Below are positions 1 through 10,600 of a stretch of 25,986 bases of DNA, one piece after another (position 1 is the stretch's first letter; each line of letters starts with the position of its first letter). The translations under genes were made by a program, and so were the position numbers. The notes beneath the pieces were generated by a model. The model worked only from the letters and a program-made list of their open reading frames with translations. It was not told the origin of the DNA and made no database searches. The DNA is from Pelargonium nanum (taxonomy: Eukaryota; Streptophyta; Magnoliopsida; Geraniales; Geraniaceae), in NCBI GenBank assembly GCA_036897485.1, contig JAYMTF010001136.1, forward strand, positions 1 through 25,986, given 5' to 3'.

Positions 1-531
1 GGGTACTAGATTGAGTGCAATAAAAGTTTAGGTACCAGATTTGGTATCAGCCCAAAATTTGGGTACTAATTTTGCCTTTATCCCAAGATAGAACATCCAA
101 ATACTATTAAAAAATAATTTTTTTTAAAACTACTCAATAAACTTCCTCAAGATATTGTCTTTGCCTCTATATTTTTTCCATAAACTTCCTCAAGAAAAAT
201 AACTTTTGTGATACCCCAAAAAAACCAAATTAGGCAGTCAGACTAATTCATCTCCATTCCCAATCCTTGCTTAAGTGGAAAACAAAAGAAAAAAAAAACA
301 CCTCATTCAAGAATCAAGATTAATGATACTGGCAGGTATGCCAGATTTTGAACGTGTTGACCGTTGCTAATTTTAATAGTAGAAATTGGTTTCACTACTG
401 AGCCTCTTTCTCTGAAACTTCCCATCTCATGGGAGGACTTTTATTTTTTCCATTGAATTTGCAACCACATCAAATTAGATGCTGTTAGTATTTTTTCTTC
501 ACCAAAGCAAAAGCAAAAGGAAGAGACAAAA

Positions 532-552
532 GATGATGATGATGATGATGAT
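532..552. repeat. (GAT)7 microsatellite
   Basis: Seven perfect GAT units lie in a purine-rich tract. In one forward frame they encode a run of Met in a short ORF with no other protein-like character, so I read this as a simple sequence repeat and not as coding DNA. Such loci are often length-polymorphic. Confidence 0.85.
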
Positions 553-986
553 GTATAGAAATTTGAACTGCACCTCATGGAGAGGAACAGGAGTTTCTTT
601 GCATTGGCAGCCACAAATCAAGCTATTTTCCTCACCACAGCCCAAGCAAGAAAATTACTACACAATTGCGTTGACTTGACAATTCCATACAAGAATGGTA
701 TTTGTTATTATCATCTAAGACCAAGTATAGTATAACTACTGTACATGTATGATGAGTAAGAAAACTTTGTTTGTTTTGTGCATAATAAATGCATTTTGGC
801 ACCAAACTTGTTTACTCCTTTTTAGCTAATTAACTCCTTTTGATTATATAATCTTCGGGCATGTACGTGGATAGGTGGAATTTAGTTAAGAATATCAATG
901 AGAGGAATATCAGCTCGGAGCCTCACGTGGATGATGTATGTTGGATAAGAGAAATGGGTATAGGTTCAGGCCTCATGTGGATGTGG

Positions 987-1065
987 ACTTAAGTCGTGAG
1001 GTAAATCAAATAGAACCAGCTCTATACTTAAGTCGAGAGGAAATGCAGACGAAACCGGCTCTTTA
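987..1065. repeat. Imperfect 39-bp tandem duplication
   Basis: Two adjacent copies begin with acttaagtcg at 987 and 1026. They share a gag-purine block and end in accagctctat versus accggctcttt. Just before them cctcacgtggatg (about 921) recurs as cctcatgtggatg (about 971), so the segment is a nest of diverged duplications, perhaps the remnant of a transposon. No coding potential is convincing. Confidence 0.5.
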
Positions 1066-1517
1066 TTGGCTACCCATAATGTTTGGGGTTCCGCTATTAA
1101 AAGAATATGTGAATATTATTATAGCAATGTTTAACTTGCACCATCGTATGTAGTATTTTCACTTTATAATTTAACGATATGAAATTTATGTGCAAACTGG
1201 ATAAGAGAGTATCACTTAATGGTATTAACGTCAATATGTTGTCATTACAAGTATGAGAATTAGAATCCACAAGAAATTCAAATCCAACAGTATTCTTCAT
1301 GTCGACAGACTAAGAATAAATCATTGCTCAATTTAATTTGCATTTATAACAAACCCATAGTTCAATTTCATTGCCCTTGATTGGAGGCACATCAATGTTA
1401 TCCAATTCCCTTTTTTGTAATTTTCTCAACTGTCTCTGTTTTGAATTCTACATAAGCGGCACAAATGAAATGGTCACATGGGCACTGAGCAATATACGGC
1501 CATACTATGCAATTGTT

Positions 1518-1654
1518 AGTCAAAAATATGATTCCAAATCTGAATATTTTCTAAAAAACCTACTTGCCTTAAAGAAAGTTGATAAGTAAAACAATTGAGC
1601 TTGACCCTGAAACCCCAAGTCTTCTCCAACTATGAATGAGATAGTGACTTGACT
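1518..1654. promoter_or_regulatory. W-box cluster upstream of the receptor kinase
   Basis: Three TTGACY motifs lie within 340 bp of the kinase start: AGTCAA at 1518-1523 (reverse of TTGACT), TTGACC at 1601-1606 and TTGACT at 1649-1654. Further copies lie at 357-362 (TTGACC) and 671-676 (TTGACT). TTGACY is the binding core of WRKY factors, which act in defence and stress transcription. Pathogen-responsive expression would suit an LRR-XII receptor but is inferred. Six-base motifs also occur by chance in AT-rich DNA. Confidence 0.4.
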
Positions 1655-1796
1655 GATCAGCAATCTTTCTAGAAAAAAAGACTCTACAAAATCCCAATCC
1701 TTTCTCTTCATTGAGACCAAACTTGTGGTTGTAACTTGTAACTGGTCAGCATCTGAAATATCTTCATCAATGAGCCATTGATAGTCCTTTTTTTTC

Positions 1797-1804
1797 TATA
1801 TATA
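1797..1804 (+). promoter_or_regulatory. TATA box of the receptor kinase gene
   Basis: TATATATA directly follows a pyrimidine run, 50 bp before the ATG at 1854. Transcription would start near 1830 and give a short leader of roughly 25 nt. The spacing and T-rich left flank fit a plant TATA box. Confidence 0.6.
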
Positions 1805-1853
1805 CATTAATGCAAGAAACCTATGTTACAATCAAATCCAATACTTTAAAACC

Positions 1854-4775
1854 ATGGAACCAAAGGCTTTGATGTTGTTTCTTTTCCTCAATCTGAATCT
1901 TCTCTTGCTTTGTGCTTCTGGTGAATCTGATTCTATGGCTCCACAAGAGATTGAAGTGCAAGCACTTCTCAAATGGAAAACAAGCCTTCATGTGGAGACT
2001 CAGTCTCTTCTCTCTTCATGGAAGTCCACAAGGCCATGCACATGGTTTGGCATCAGCTGCAATGGTGCAAGAAGTGTCATTGGCATGAACCTAACAAGCC
2101 TTGGATTGCAAGGTACGCTACGCGAATTCAACTTCTCATCCTTCCCTAACCTCTCTCGTTTCGATCTCCATGACAACAAGCTAATGGGTACAATCCCTCC
2201 TAGCATTAGTAACCTCTCCAAGCTCACCTTCCTCAACCTTGGATTCAACCAATTCACTGGCCATGTCCCTAGGGAGGTTGGTGATTTGGTTGAGCTCAAG
2301 GTGTTGAGCTTTGCAAACAACCTTCTTGTGGGTTCCATCCCTCCAACTATAGGGCACTTGGGCAATCTCTCAGTGCTAAATCTTGCCAACAACCAGCTTC
2401 ATGGTTCAATCCCACCAGAGCTTGGAAAGTTGAAATCTTTAGCTGAGTTGAGGTTGAATTTGAACAACCTTACTGGTCCCATCCCAGCTTCATTGGGTGA
2501 TTTGCTAGGCCTTAAGGTCTTGTCACTCTATGGCAACCAGTTGTCTGGACCATTGCCTCTAGAGATCAACAAGCTCACTAATTTGACACTATTCTTCTTG
2601 TCAAACTATAGCATCTCTGGTTTCTTGCCAGAAAACATATGCCATGGAGGTATTCTTCAAGATTTCTGTGCAAGCAATAATCGCTTTTCGGGTACTGTCC
2701 CGAAAGGCTTGAAAAACTGCACCAGTTTAACCAGGCTCAGGCTTGATAGGAACAACCTTGTGGGAAACATATCAGAAGACTTTGGCATATACCCAAATCT
2801 TGATTACATTGATCTGAGCTACAACAACTTCCATGGTGAGGTCTCACCAAACTGGGGGAAGTGCAAGCTCTTAACAAGCTTGAAAATCTCAGACAACTTG
2901 GTTACTGGTGTGATACCACCAGAGCTTGGGGACTCAGCTCTTCTTCATTTTCTAGACCTTTCGTCGAATAGACTTGTGGGTAGGATTCCAAATGAGCTGG
3001 CAAAGCTCAAGTCATTGTTCAATCTCACTCTCAGCAACAACAAACTCTCTGGTGATGTTCCTATAGAGATTGCATCACTACCTGATCTGGCCTACCTTCA
3101 TTTAGGATCAAACAACCTGAGTGGCACAATACCTTGGCAACTAGGAGATTGCTCCAAAATGCTCTTCTTGAACCTTAGCAACAACAGATTCCGCGGTCCC
3201 ATTCCTTACGAGATAGGCAATTTGGAGAACCTGCAAGTCCTTTTAGACCTCAGCAGAAACTCCCTCTCTGGGGAGATACCATGGCAGCTAGGAAAGTTAG
3301 TCAAATTGGAGATGCTGTATCTCTCCCACAATGAGCTCAATGGTTCAATCCCATCCACTTTTGACCAAATGGAGAGCTTGAGGCTGGTTGATCTGTCCTA
3401 TAACAAGCTAGAGGGTCCTCTCCCAGACAACAAAGCCTTCCGGGACGCGCCATCTCAAGCATTTGGACATAACAAAGGCTTGTGTGGAAACCATACAGAT
3501 CTGCTCAGCTGTCCCTCTCCTTCACTGCACAACAAAAAAGGCAGCAACTACACTATCCTTCTGATTGTAGGTCCAATGGCAGGAGCTTCTCTGATTCTCA
3601 GCATCATTGTCATAATTCTTTACGTGTTCAAGAAAGAGAGAATCATCATTCATCGAAATGAACTGGGCGATACGCAAAATGCAAACTTGTTTGCCATATG
3701 GAGCTATGATGGGAAATTAGTATACGAAGACATCAAGGAAGCAACTGAAGGTTTTGATGCCAAGCACTGCATTGGAGTTGGAGGAACCGGAAGTGTCTAC
3801 AAGGCAGAGCTGTCAACAGGACAGGTTGTTGCAGTCAAAAAGCTTCACCAACTTCAGTGCTGCAAGATGCAAGATCAGAAGACCTTCCTGAGTGAAATCA
3901 AAGCTCTCACCAAGATTCGCCATCGCAACATTGTGAAGCTATATGGTTTTTGCTGTCATGCTCAGCAATCATTCTTGGTTTATGAGTACTTGGAGAGAGG
4001 AAGCTTGGCTAAGATACTGAAAAGTGAGGAAAGAGCTGTGGAGTTGGATTGGACTAAGAGAATCAATCTTGTGAAAGGCGTGGCCAATGCGATTTACTAT
4101 ATGCATCATGACTGCACGCCACCAATCATTCATCGGGACATATCGAGCAACAATATATTGGTGGATATGAACTACGAAGCTCGAGTTTCCGACTTTGGCA
4201 CTGCTAGACTTGTCAAGCTCGATTCATCGAACTGGACCGGACTTGCTGGAACTTACGGATACATTGCTCCAGGTAATTTAAGTTAATTTATAACATGTGT
4301 TACACTTGTAGCAACATTGAACCCGGAATATGACAGTTGATTTGTTTTTTTTTTTGTAGAGCTGGCGTATACGATGAAGGTTACAGAGAAATGTGATGTG
4401 TATAGCTTTGGCGTGGTGATGCTTGAAATTATCATGGGATGTCATCCCGGCGAACTCATAAGCTCTCTTCTGATCTCATCATCTGCAACGTCGGAATATT
4501 CATCGTCCTTCTCGTCTTCTACAATATCATCAAACTCGAGTTCAGGTTCTAAGCTAATGAAGGACATATTGGACAAGCGTCTGTCAACTCCTACAGCTGA
4601 AGTTGGTGATGAAGTGGTACAAATAGTCAAATTGGCATTTCAATGCTTGGATGCTAACCCACAATCTAGGCCAACAATGCAGCTTGTGTCTCAAGAGCTA
4701 TCCACTCGAAAGCTAGCTTTCTATGAGCCATTGCACAAGATTACATTAGGAGAGGTGCTAAATTTGGAGGCATAG
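1854..4775 (+). CDS. LRR receptor-like serine/threonine kinase, MIK2 / At1g35710 type
   Basis: Plasma-membrane receptor kinase that would sense an apoplastic ligand and phosphorylate partners. Exons are 1854-4272 and 4360-4775 (944 aa); the intron splits the Glu codon of GYIAPE in the activation segment. Order: signal peptide (about 1-23), LRR N-cap with CTWFGISC, 18 LRRs (about 98-535), a short Cys-containing cap, membrane helix (about 566-592), kinase (about 630-920). Seen: glycine loop [13 protein letters not shown]-binding Lys662 (VAVKK), HRD at 760-762, DFG at 780-782. It is an RD kinase and should be active. Arabidopsis MIK2 perceives SCOOP peptides, but this copy has fewer repeats than the roughly 24 of MIK2, so its ligand cannot be assumed. 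A Ser-rich loop (about 840-870) in the C-lobe is common in this clade. The ATG lies in AACCATGG context and no upstream ATG lies between it and the TATA box. Confidence 0.93.
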
Positions 4776-4801
4776 GTTCATGCCATAGTCGTTGATATTG
4801 T

Positions 4802-4807
4802 AATAAA
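4802..4807 (+). terminator. Poly(A) signal of the receptor kinase gene
   Basis: AATAAA lies 27 nt after the TAG stop in an AT-rich 3' flank. It is the canonical near-upstream element; cleavage would fall some 15-30 nt further on. Plant signals are loose, so other sites downstream may also be used. Confidence 0.5.
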
Positions 4808-5099
4808 AGTATCAAACAAAGTTCGAGTTAGTGAGCATATCATCAGTCACACGAGTAGCTGAACTTTTTTCTCTCCATATTATACATCGATCTGTTGAAG
4901 AACAAGAATGTTGTCTGATACAAATTGCGTCTATTTGATTCAACACAACCATTCCAAATAACACGGATTGTACACATTTTGATGCACATATTCACATTTT
5001 TGAAATAAAAGCCTACTTAAGTCCTCTCTAACACTTCCTACTTTTTCATGTTTAGTAGTGGTATACAAACTACAAAAGCGAAGCTGCACTCCATCTCCT

Positions 5100-8000
5100 T
5101 CAGCTCTCATTCGATGCAACCTCTTGAATTTCATCATATGTTCCCGTCTCCTCGTTGAATGAGTACCTAGACAGGAAGAGAAAAATATGATAGTAAGAAA
5201 GAAGTGTTAAATCTTGAATTGTTACTTGTAACATGTTGCTTCAATGCCAGAGACACACATCCATAACTGAAATCCTTGTATGCACTAATGCTAGCACATA
5301 GAATCAGCAAGTACTACTAGTCAGAAACATGATAATGTTTTCCACTGCATCCTATAAACATGATAATGAGTATAAGGAAGTCAGAAACACTAGACTTAAA
5401 AGCATGCATCTCCACGTAGGAGGTCGTGGGTTCAAATCCCATTGCGTCGGGTGGGGTGGGGTTTGGGTTAAAAGGGGAGAGCTACCCCCCTGTTGTGTAG
5501 CTCAATTTTTATAAATAAATAAATAAAAAAAATAGCATGCGGAAGAACTCTTCTATCAAGAAGTTTCTAAGGGCACCCTACCTAGTAACCATACACAATG
5601 GTTTCCTTGGCAAAGAGATTATTAGCATATGAAGTATACTCAAAATTTTAATTCCTTGAAACATGGACTGCAAAGGCCATACGAGTGATTGTTACTACTT
5701 TAAGTAGGATTGAACCATAATGTTACTGGTAAACCAATCTGATCCCCGACATAAAAGCTAAATGAATTAGGACACACCATTCCATAGGAAAAAGATAACA
5801 AGCTTCTTTATCTGTTATCAAATTTATTCTAGTACCTATCATGCTCAACTATGTCAATAATGAGTAAAGCATTTTAAATTTTTAATAGTCAAATCCTTCT
5901 GAAACAACACCACTTCAGATTTGATTGCAATGTAACAAGAATAGATGGAAAGAAGATTGCACTACCATTGGCCTGATGCTCCAAAGCAATAAAGTCCTGT
6001 AGATGGGTCGTAATAATAACCTAAACTGCTGCTGTAGTAGTACCTGAAAGAATGAAATTATGTAATTGTTGAATAACTCAACATGACAAAACCAAAAAAT
6101 GAATTACACAACACGGTGGCACTTATAATTAAAATTGATCATGATAAATAATTCACAACTCAAGTTTCAGTTTTCTACTAGATATCTTCGTGGATATTAA
6201 TTTTTTATCAAATAATTGTAAGCAAGAAATCATAATTTCCTGAGCAATAAATTTTCTTGATGTATACAAGTCCAAATCTAAACTATTGATCAAAGATGAA
6301 TAGGTTGACGTCTTTACAGCTTAATAAGAAAAACACAGACATCAAGGTCTTTCTTCAATGCTTTAAACATGTCCCAAAATGCACACTCTTTCTAGAAGAT
6401 ATGAAGTCAGCAAAAATACATTTTCCCACCATCTACTAAATGAAAAATACAAGCATATAAAATGCTAAACAAGAAACAATATAAACCTATAGCCAATAAA
6501 CACTCCACTTTTTACCAAATTAGTCACCGTACAATAAACTGTACACTCTTCTCTTTGAATTATAAGACTGGTAACCGATGGAGCATGAAGAGTATTTGAA
6601 CACCTCATCCAACCAATCAAATAACCCCAACAAAGAGATTAAGTAGACACCACATTAATCATACACAGCGAACAATAAACATATATCATACCAAAAGGAT
6701 CAGCTATACTTCTATCCATGACCATTTTCAATAGCCAAAATAAACCAAGTGGTACAATTACTAGAGAAGTGCATAAAGACATTTTGGACGTATGACTTCT
6801 TGAAGAGAAAGAAAGAGTAATACCCTGAAGTCTCATCATAAATGTAGTCATTTTGCAAAGCTCCAGCTGCAGATGAAGTAAACAATCAATATAAGAAAAG
6901 CGAGACTATGCAAAATATAGCAATGTACCAAAATAATAAGAAAATTACAATCCGAAACCGAACATACTGTCAGAATCTGCATTAACGGCATTTGAGGATG
7001 TAAGATTGTCTCCACCAGATTCAGGGCTGCAAACCAAATTACTTGCACCAGATGATAGCTTATCAGTAGCAGGTTCATCATCTTCCCCGAACATATCAAA
7101 TGCATCAGCATCATTGCATGGAAATTCTGCCGTAGAAACATCTGGATTCAAGGGACCTGAAGAACTGTCAGGGAGTACTAGAACTCCAGGATCTGCTACC
7201 TCAGAAGACAATCCCTCACCGAGTCTGATTTCAGAATCTCCCATGACTGGAGTTATGGATGTCACCTTTCCCTTTGCTCGTGCTAACTTCTCATATCCTT
7301 CTGCAAGATTACAGTAAGAAAATAAAAACAATGATATATCTATCCTTTTATGCAAACTTGGATGAGTATTTTATCAAGAAAAACACAATTGGATGAGTAT
7401 TTTATCAAGAAAAACACAATTGGATGAGTATGCAGTATGCACAAACCTGCCTCACGCTCAAAAACCTCCCGCTCCTCATGATACACATCTGCAAGGAAAA
7501 ACTGAATAATAAGCAATGCAAGTAATTGCAGATGGTAAACAATATTATCGTACTCACTCTAAAGTAAAACATGGAGCTCGAAAAGATATCAACAGTGTAT
7601 TTGAACTAAGTAAGAAAATTGGTGTGCACTTAACCGTATTCACCATTCTCCATCAGTTTCATGGAGTCTTCAGTGAGCTGATCAAACTTTAGTTTTGTTT
7701 CCGGAGACATCTTCTCCTTCCTGTTACGTGTTCCCTTCAACCTTCTCAAGGCTTTTAAAACCTGCCAGAAGAGAAACCAGCATCATGTTAAGAAACCAAA
7801 GATCAAGCATTCTGCATGCAAAGTTCAGAGTGAGAATAAAAATCTGGCCAGATAAAAAGGAACCAAAAAAAAAGTATTTTCTCCCAGTCTTTACCCAGAT
7901 AAAACAAGAATAACAGTGCAAATTCATAAACTGCTAGAATTCTAAGAAATTTAATCCAGGATATTACCAGTCCAGAACATTTAATTTATTGGGTACATGT

Positions 8001-10275
8001 ACATGTACCCGTACATCTACATCATTTTAACTTCAATTTTATTTATTATCACCACCAGATTATTTAATCTGAAATCAAACAGTTTTCCTTTGACAGTGTC
8101 AGTGAGAAATGCGACCTATGAAATCGGGTAATGGCTTCTTTGCAGAGAAAAATGTTCATACTTTAGATATCTGAAATAGTTAGTTGGAGCACATTTTGAA
8201 TTGTTTGTGCATAATAGATAACATGCAAGTACAAGAAAATCGCAAAGAACTTTGGTTGAAACATAAGCACTATTTCACTGTTAATGAAAATACATGGATC
8301 ATGTCACTTCACTATCAATAAGAACATACATGGAAAGATAGCAAATTCACGGTCATTTAGGTCACTGTGAACAAAACTATTTTCACTATCAAGAAGAGCA
8401 TACATGGAAAGATAGCAAATACACGGTCATTTAAGTTACTATGAACAAAACTATTTTCACTATCAATAAGAACATACGTTGAAAGATAGCAAATTCACGG
8501 TCATTTAAGTTACTATGAACAAAACTATTTTTCTAGTTTATTGTCTTTCTAAAAGATTATCATCTTTAATAAGTCAACATTGTATTGTAATTAAAGTTTC
8601 ACACAACTACAAGATAGTATATGTAGAGCAACTGAAAAGTTTTAGAGAACTATTCTTGCATACTAAGTTTTATGCCAACAAAATGAAATCACTGTCCCTA
8701 GGCATCTAAAGTTCAACCAGTTTAGAGATTCCTATGATGAAGAGAACAGAAGAATCTTAGATAGAAATTACACGTACCGTTTCTCCTGGCTCAAGCAGGT
8801 TGGCAATGCGTCTCTTCATCCTTCCAATATCATCAGAAGAAAGGTCTTGCTCATCATCTTCATTACTGGCCGGAGCAGGCATTTTTCCAGCATACTTTGG
8901 ATCAATATCGACACTATCTAGCCATGCATCCTGCAAAAAAGATCAGTCGTAATGGAGTCCTCAATCATATCCTGCATCAATGCAAATAAGTACAATGATT
9001 TACCTTGATTTCTTTATCAATGACATATTCAACATAATTGCCTTCGGCATCAAAATAACCTTCTTCCCTCTCTTTATTTAGGTTAAAAGGTTCTATTTGA
9101 ACTCCATCCAGATCAAAATTCTCGTTATCCTGCCAAAAGAAATTTCCCATCATTGGCTATCCATTTCTTTGACCCCATGAATGTTGCAATCATTGACTGT
9201 AAAAGATACTCCCAAATCAGGAAAGAGATACTCAAAATAATAAATTGTTCGAACAACATTTCCAAAGTAAGGAAAAAAGATATCAACCTCATAGGTAACT
9301 TCAGCAGTCGTGATGTCATCGACAATGCCTCTGCTATCCTCACTGAAGAGCTCAGCAGTGAATTGATTTCGGCGCTTTGCACGCTCCTTGGCAGCAACAC
9401 GAGGATCTGCTATCTCAGTCGGTTCTTCTTGCACAGCTTTTACTATGCTCACTTTTTCATCTCCCGGCTTCACTTTCTTCCCCTTCGGAAATCTAACTCT
9501 CTTTGGCCTGTAAAATATAAGTTATATGACCATTAACAAACTATTCGTAATCCAACCCAGAACCCTTATACAAAAAACAAGAAACATCAATTTCATTGCT
9601 CAAGAAGCATCCACTATTCCTCAACAACTAAATAATCGAATCACTATGGTCTATCTGGTTATCTGGGTTTCAGAAAAGTATATCTTCGTGACATCATTTA
9701 TTCCCAAGAGATGATCCCTATTACACACACGATACATAGCACGCGTAACCCTAGAACTCTAGAAGTCCCAGAGGGAAAAAAAACATAACTCAAAGTAGCA
9801 ATACATGATATTAAAATAAAAATAAAATAACACATTAAAAGGCAATGCATGTTCACTGAGTTTCGTATTCCTTTGATATACATTGAAATATTCCTCAACA
9901 ACAAAATGCTTACAAATGTACAGTAACAGTGAGATAAAGACGATTACACGGTTCCTCTGTTAGCAGTGAATTTCAAGGAAGTACACTAGCTGACTATAAA
10001 CCAGTAATCTTTAAATTTCCAGAAAATTCTCAATACAACCGGTGAGAATCCGGTAAATTGCTCGATTCTCTAGTCCCAAACAACGAGGATATTCATATAA
10101 ATACGGAAAAAGGAGTAGCATGTTCGTAATCTTCATTTTATCAGCAACCAGTTCAGAGAAAAATCAGAGAACAATATGCAAAACTAGAAAAAGGAACTTA
10201 CATAGGGGGCTTGTTGTCGCTGTCGTCTTCCATGGAAGAGCGCTTGAGGTGAGATCGCGGTGGCTTCTCGTCCAT
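5100..10275 (-). CDS. CD2BP2: CD2BP2/LIN1-like U5 snRNP protein with C-terminal OCRE domain
   Basis: Homologue of human CD2BP2 (U5-52K) and yeast Lin1, which join the U5 snRNP before tri-snRNP assembly; nuclear splicing role inferred. Ten exons, all GT-AG and in phase: 10275-10202, 9507-9288, 9129-9004, 8930-8778, 7761-7635, 7488-7447, 7300-6968, 6866-6824, 6043-5966, 5166-5100; 420 aa. Seen: basic PKRVRFPKGKK near residue 26 (CD2BP2 begins PKRKVTF), a family core around residues 106-145 (IEPFNLNKEREEGYFDAEGN, then DAWLDSVD), the EPGETVLKALRRL block near 187, an acidic Ser-rich linker (about 260-358), and five tyrosine-rich units at 366-407 (YIYDETSG, YYYSSSLG, YYYDPSTG, LYCFGASG, QWYSFNEETG), which is an OCRE domain. 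A TAG two codons upstream fixes the start. A second Met at residue 15 could also serve. Confidence 0.88.
5385..5533 (+). mobile_element. tRNA-derived SINE-like fragment in CD2BP2 intron 9
   Basis: The sequence GTGGGTTCAAATCCCA (from 5427) forms a tRNA T-arm and contains a pol III B box, GGTTCAAATCC (5429-5439). Upstream, ctccacgtaggag resembles a decayed anticodon arm. A GC-rich unrelated body follows, then an A-rich tail with TAAA repeats (about 5510-5533). This order is that of plant SINEs. The A box is not clear, so the 5' part is truncated or mutated. The heptamer agcatgc occurs at 5401-5407 and again right after the tail at 5534-5540; it may be a partial target-site duplication, but the first copy may lie inside the element. 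It is antisense to the host gene. Confidence 0.5.
7358..7431. repeat. 31-bp tandem repeat, about 2.4 copies, in CD2BP2 intron 6
   Basis: Perfect copies run from 7358 to 7388 and 7389 to 7419 (each starts ttggatgagtat), followed by a partial third copy from 7420. The array fills much of the short intron 7301-7446. Perfect identity indicates a recent slippage or duplication event. It leaves the splice sites untouched. Confidence 0.9.
7991..8010. repeat. 20-bp perfect palindrome in CD2BP2 intron 4
   Basis: gggtacatgtacatgtaccc equals its own reverse complement. It lies in the 1-kb intron 7762-8777 and has GTAC cores on both strands. A perfect palindrome without a loop can extrude as a cruciform or bind a dimeric factor, but nothing here shows either. 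GTAC is the core of SPL/SBP binding sites; that link is speculative. Confidence 0.7.
8308..8529. repeat. 74-bp tandem repeat, three copies, in CD2BP2 intron 4
   Basis: Copies begin with ttcactatcaa at 8308, 8382 and 8456. Each contains gaaagatagcaaat, acggtcatttar and gaacaaaactattt. They differ by a few substitutions; for example, copies 2 and 3 share aagttactatgaac where copy 1 has aggtcactgtgaac. Copies 2 and 3 therefore seem to have split more recently than copy 1. No ORF or structural role is visible. Confidence 0.88.
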
Positions 10276-10425
10276 AGACTAAGACGCTCGTTGCCAACAA
10301 AAACAGACACACAAAGGAAGAGAGTAATTTGGGGGCGTAACTTTGCGGACCGTGGAAGAAGACGAAGGCGTTGCAGAATGACAAGGCTATTCCGATGTCG
10401 GTTTGGATTATTCCGGATTAGCTTA

Positions 10426-10600
10426 TGGGCTGTTTGTTTTGCTGATGGTTTCTATATGCGGGCCGAGCCTGATACGTGGAAAAGATAACCCTGTGGGCTC
10501 GGTATGACTTATCGGGTGAGTTTGGGCCTCAGATTAACGTTTTTCTAAGATGGGTTCTTAGGGCTGAAAGCCTGAAACTGTGATCCTCCGGGTTTGGGCT
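10426..10600 (-). promoter_or_regulatory. Site II (TGGGCY) cluster in the CD2BP2 promoter
   Basis: Four TGGGCT/TGGGCC motifs lie at 10426-10431, 10494-10499, 10523-10528 and 10595-10600, about 150-325 bp upstream of the minus-strand start. Site II elements bind TCP factors and are typical of TATA-less promoters of plant growth and housekeeping genes, such as ribosomal and respiratory genes. No TATA box is evident for this gene, which fits. Functional assignment is by motif only. Confidence 0.5.

Larger units (their letters stand above)
1..1516. other. Intergenic DNA upstream of the receptor kinase; no gene recognised
   Basis: Only short ORFs without family resemblance occur here. The first 80 bases repeat variants of a phrase (gggtactagatt at the start, aggtaccagattt near 30, gggtactaatttt near 60), as expected from the end of an old dispersed repeat, but I cannot assign a family. 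The rest is AT-rich DNA with homopolymer runs. One CACGTG G-box lies at 924-929, about 930 bp before the kinase start, which is too far and too isolated to interpret. Confidence 0.5.

Noticed and set aside
938-1153. 71-codon ORF across the degenerate repeats upstream of the kinase
   Set aside because: The reading frame runs through diverged tandem copies and shows no protein family features; probably a transposon remnant at best.
2000-2392. 130-codon ORF on the minus strand within the LRR region
   Set aside because: Antisense shadow of a long coding exon; no family resemblance and no start or splice context of its own.
4273-4286. Continuation of the receptor kinase reading frame past GYIAP to an immediate stop, as if the kinase were truncated at 810 aa
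   Set aside because: The extra codons are intron. GT at 4273-4274 and AG at 4358-4359 join the split Glu codon and restore the conserved kinase sequence in full.
5408-5445. Functional tRNA gene suggested by a good T-arm
   Set aside because: There is no acceptor stem, no D-arm and no 7-nt anticodon loop; the A-rich tail instead fits a SINE fragment.
8308-8529. CRISPR-like array
   Set aside because: The 74-bp units are contiguous without unique spacers, and the setting is an intron of a plant gene.
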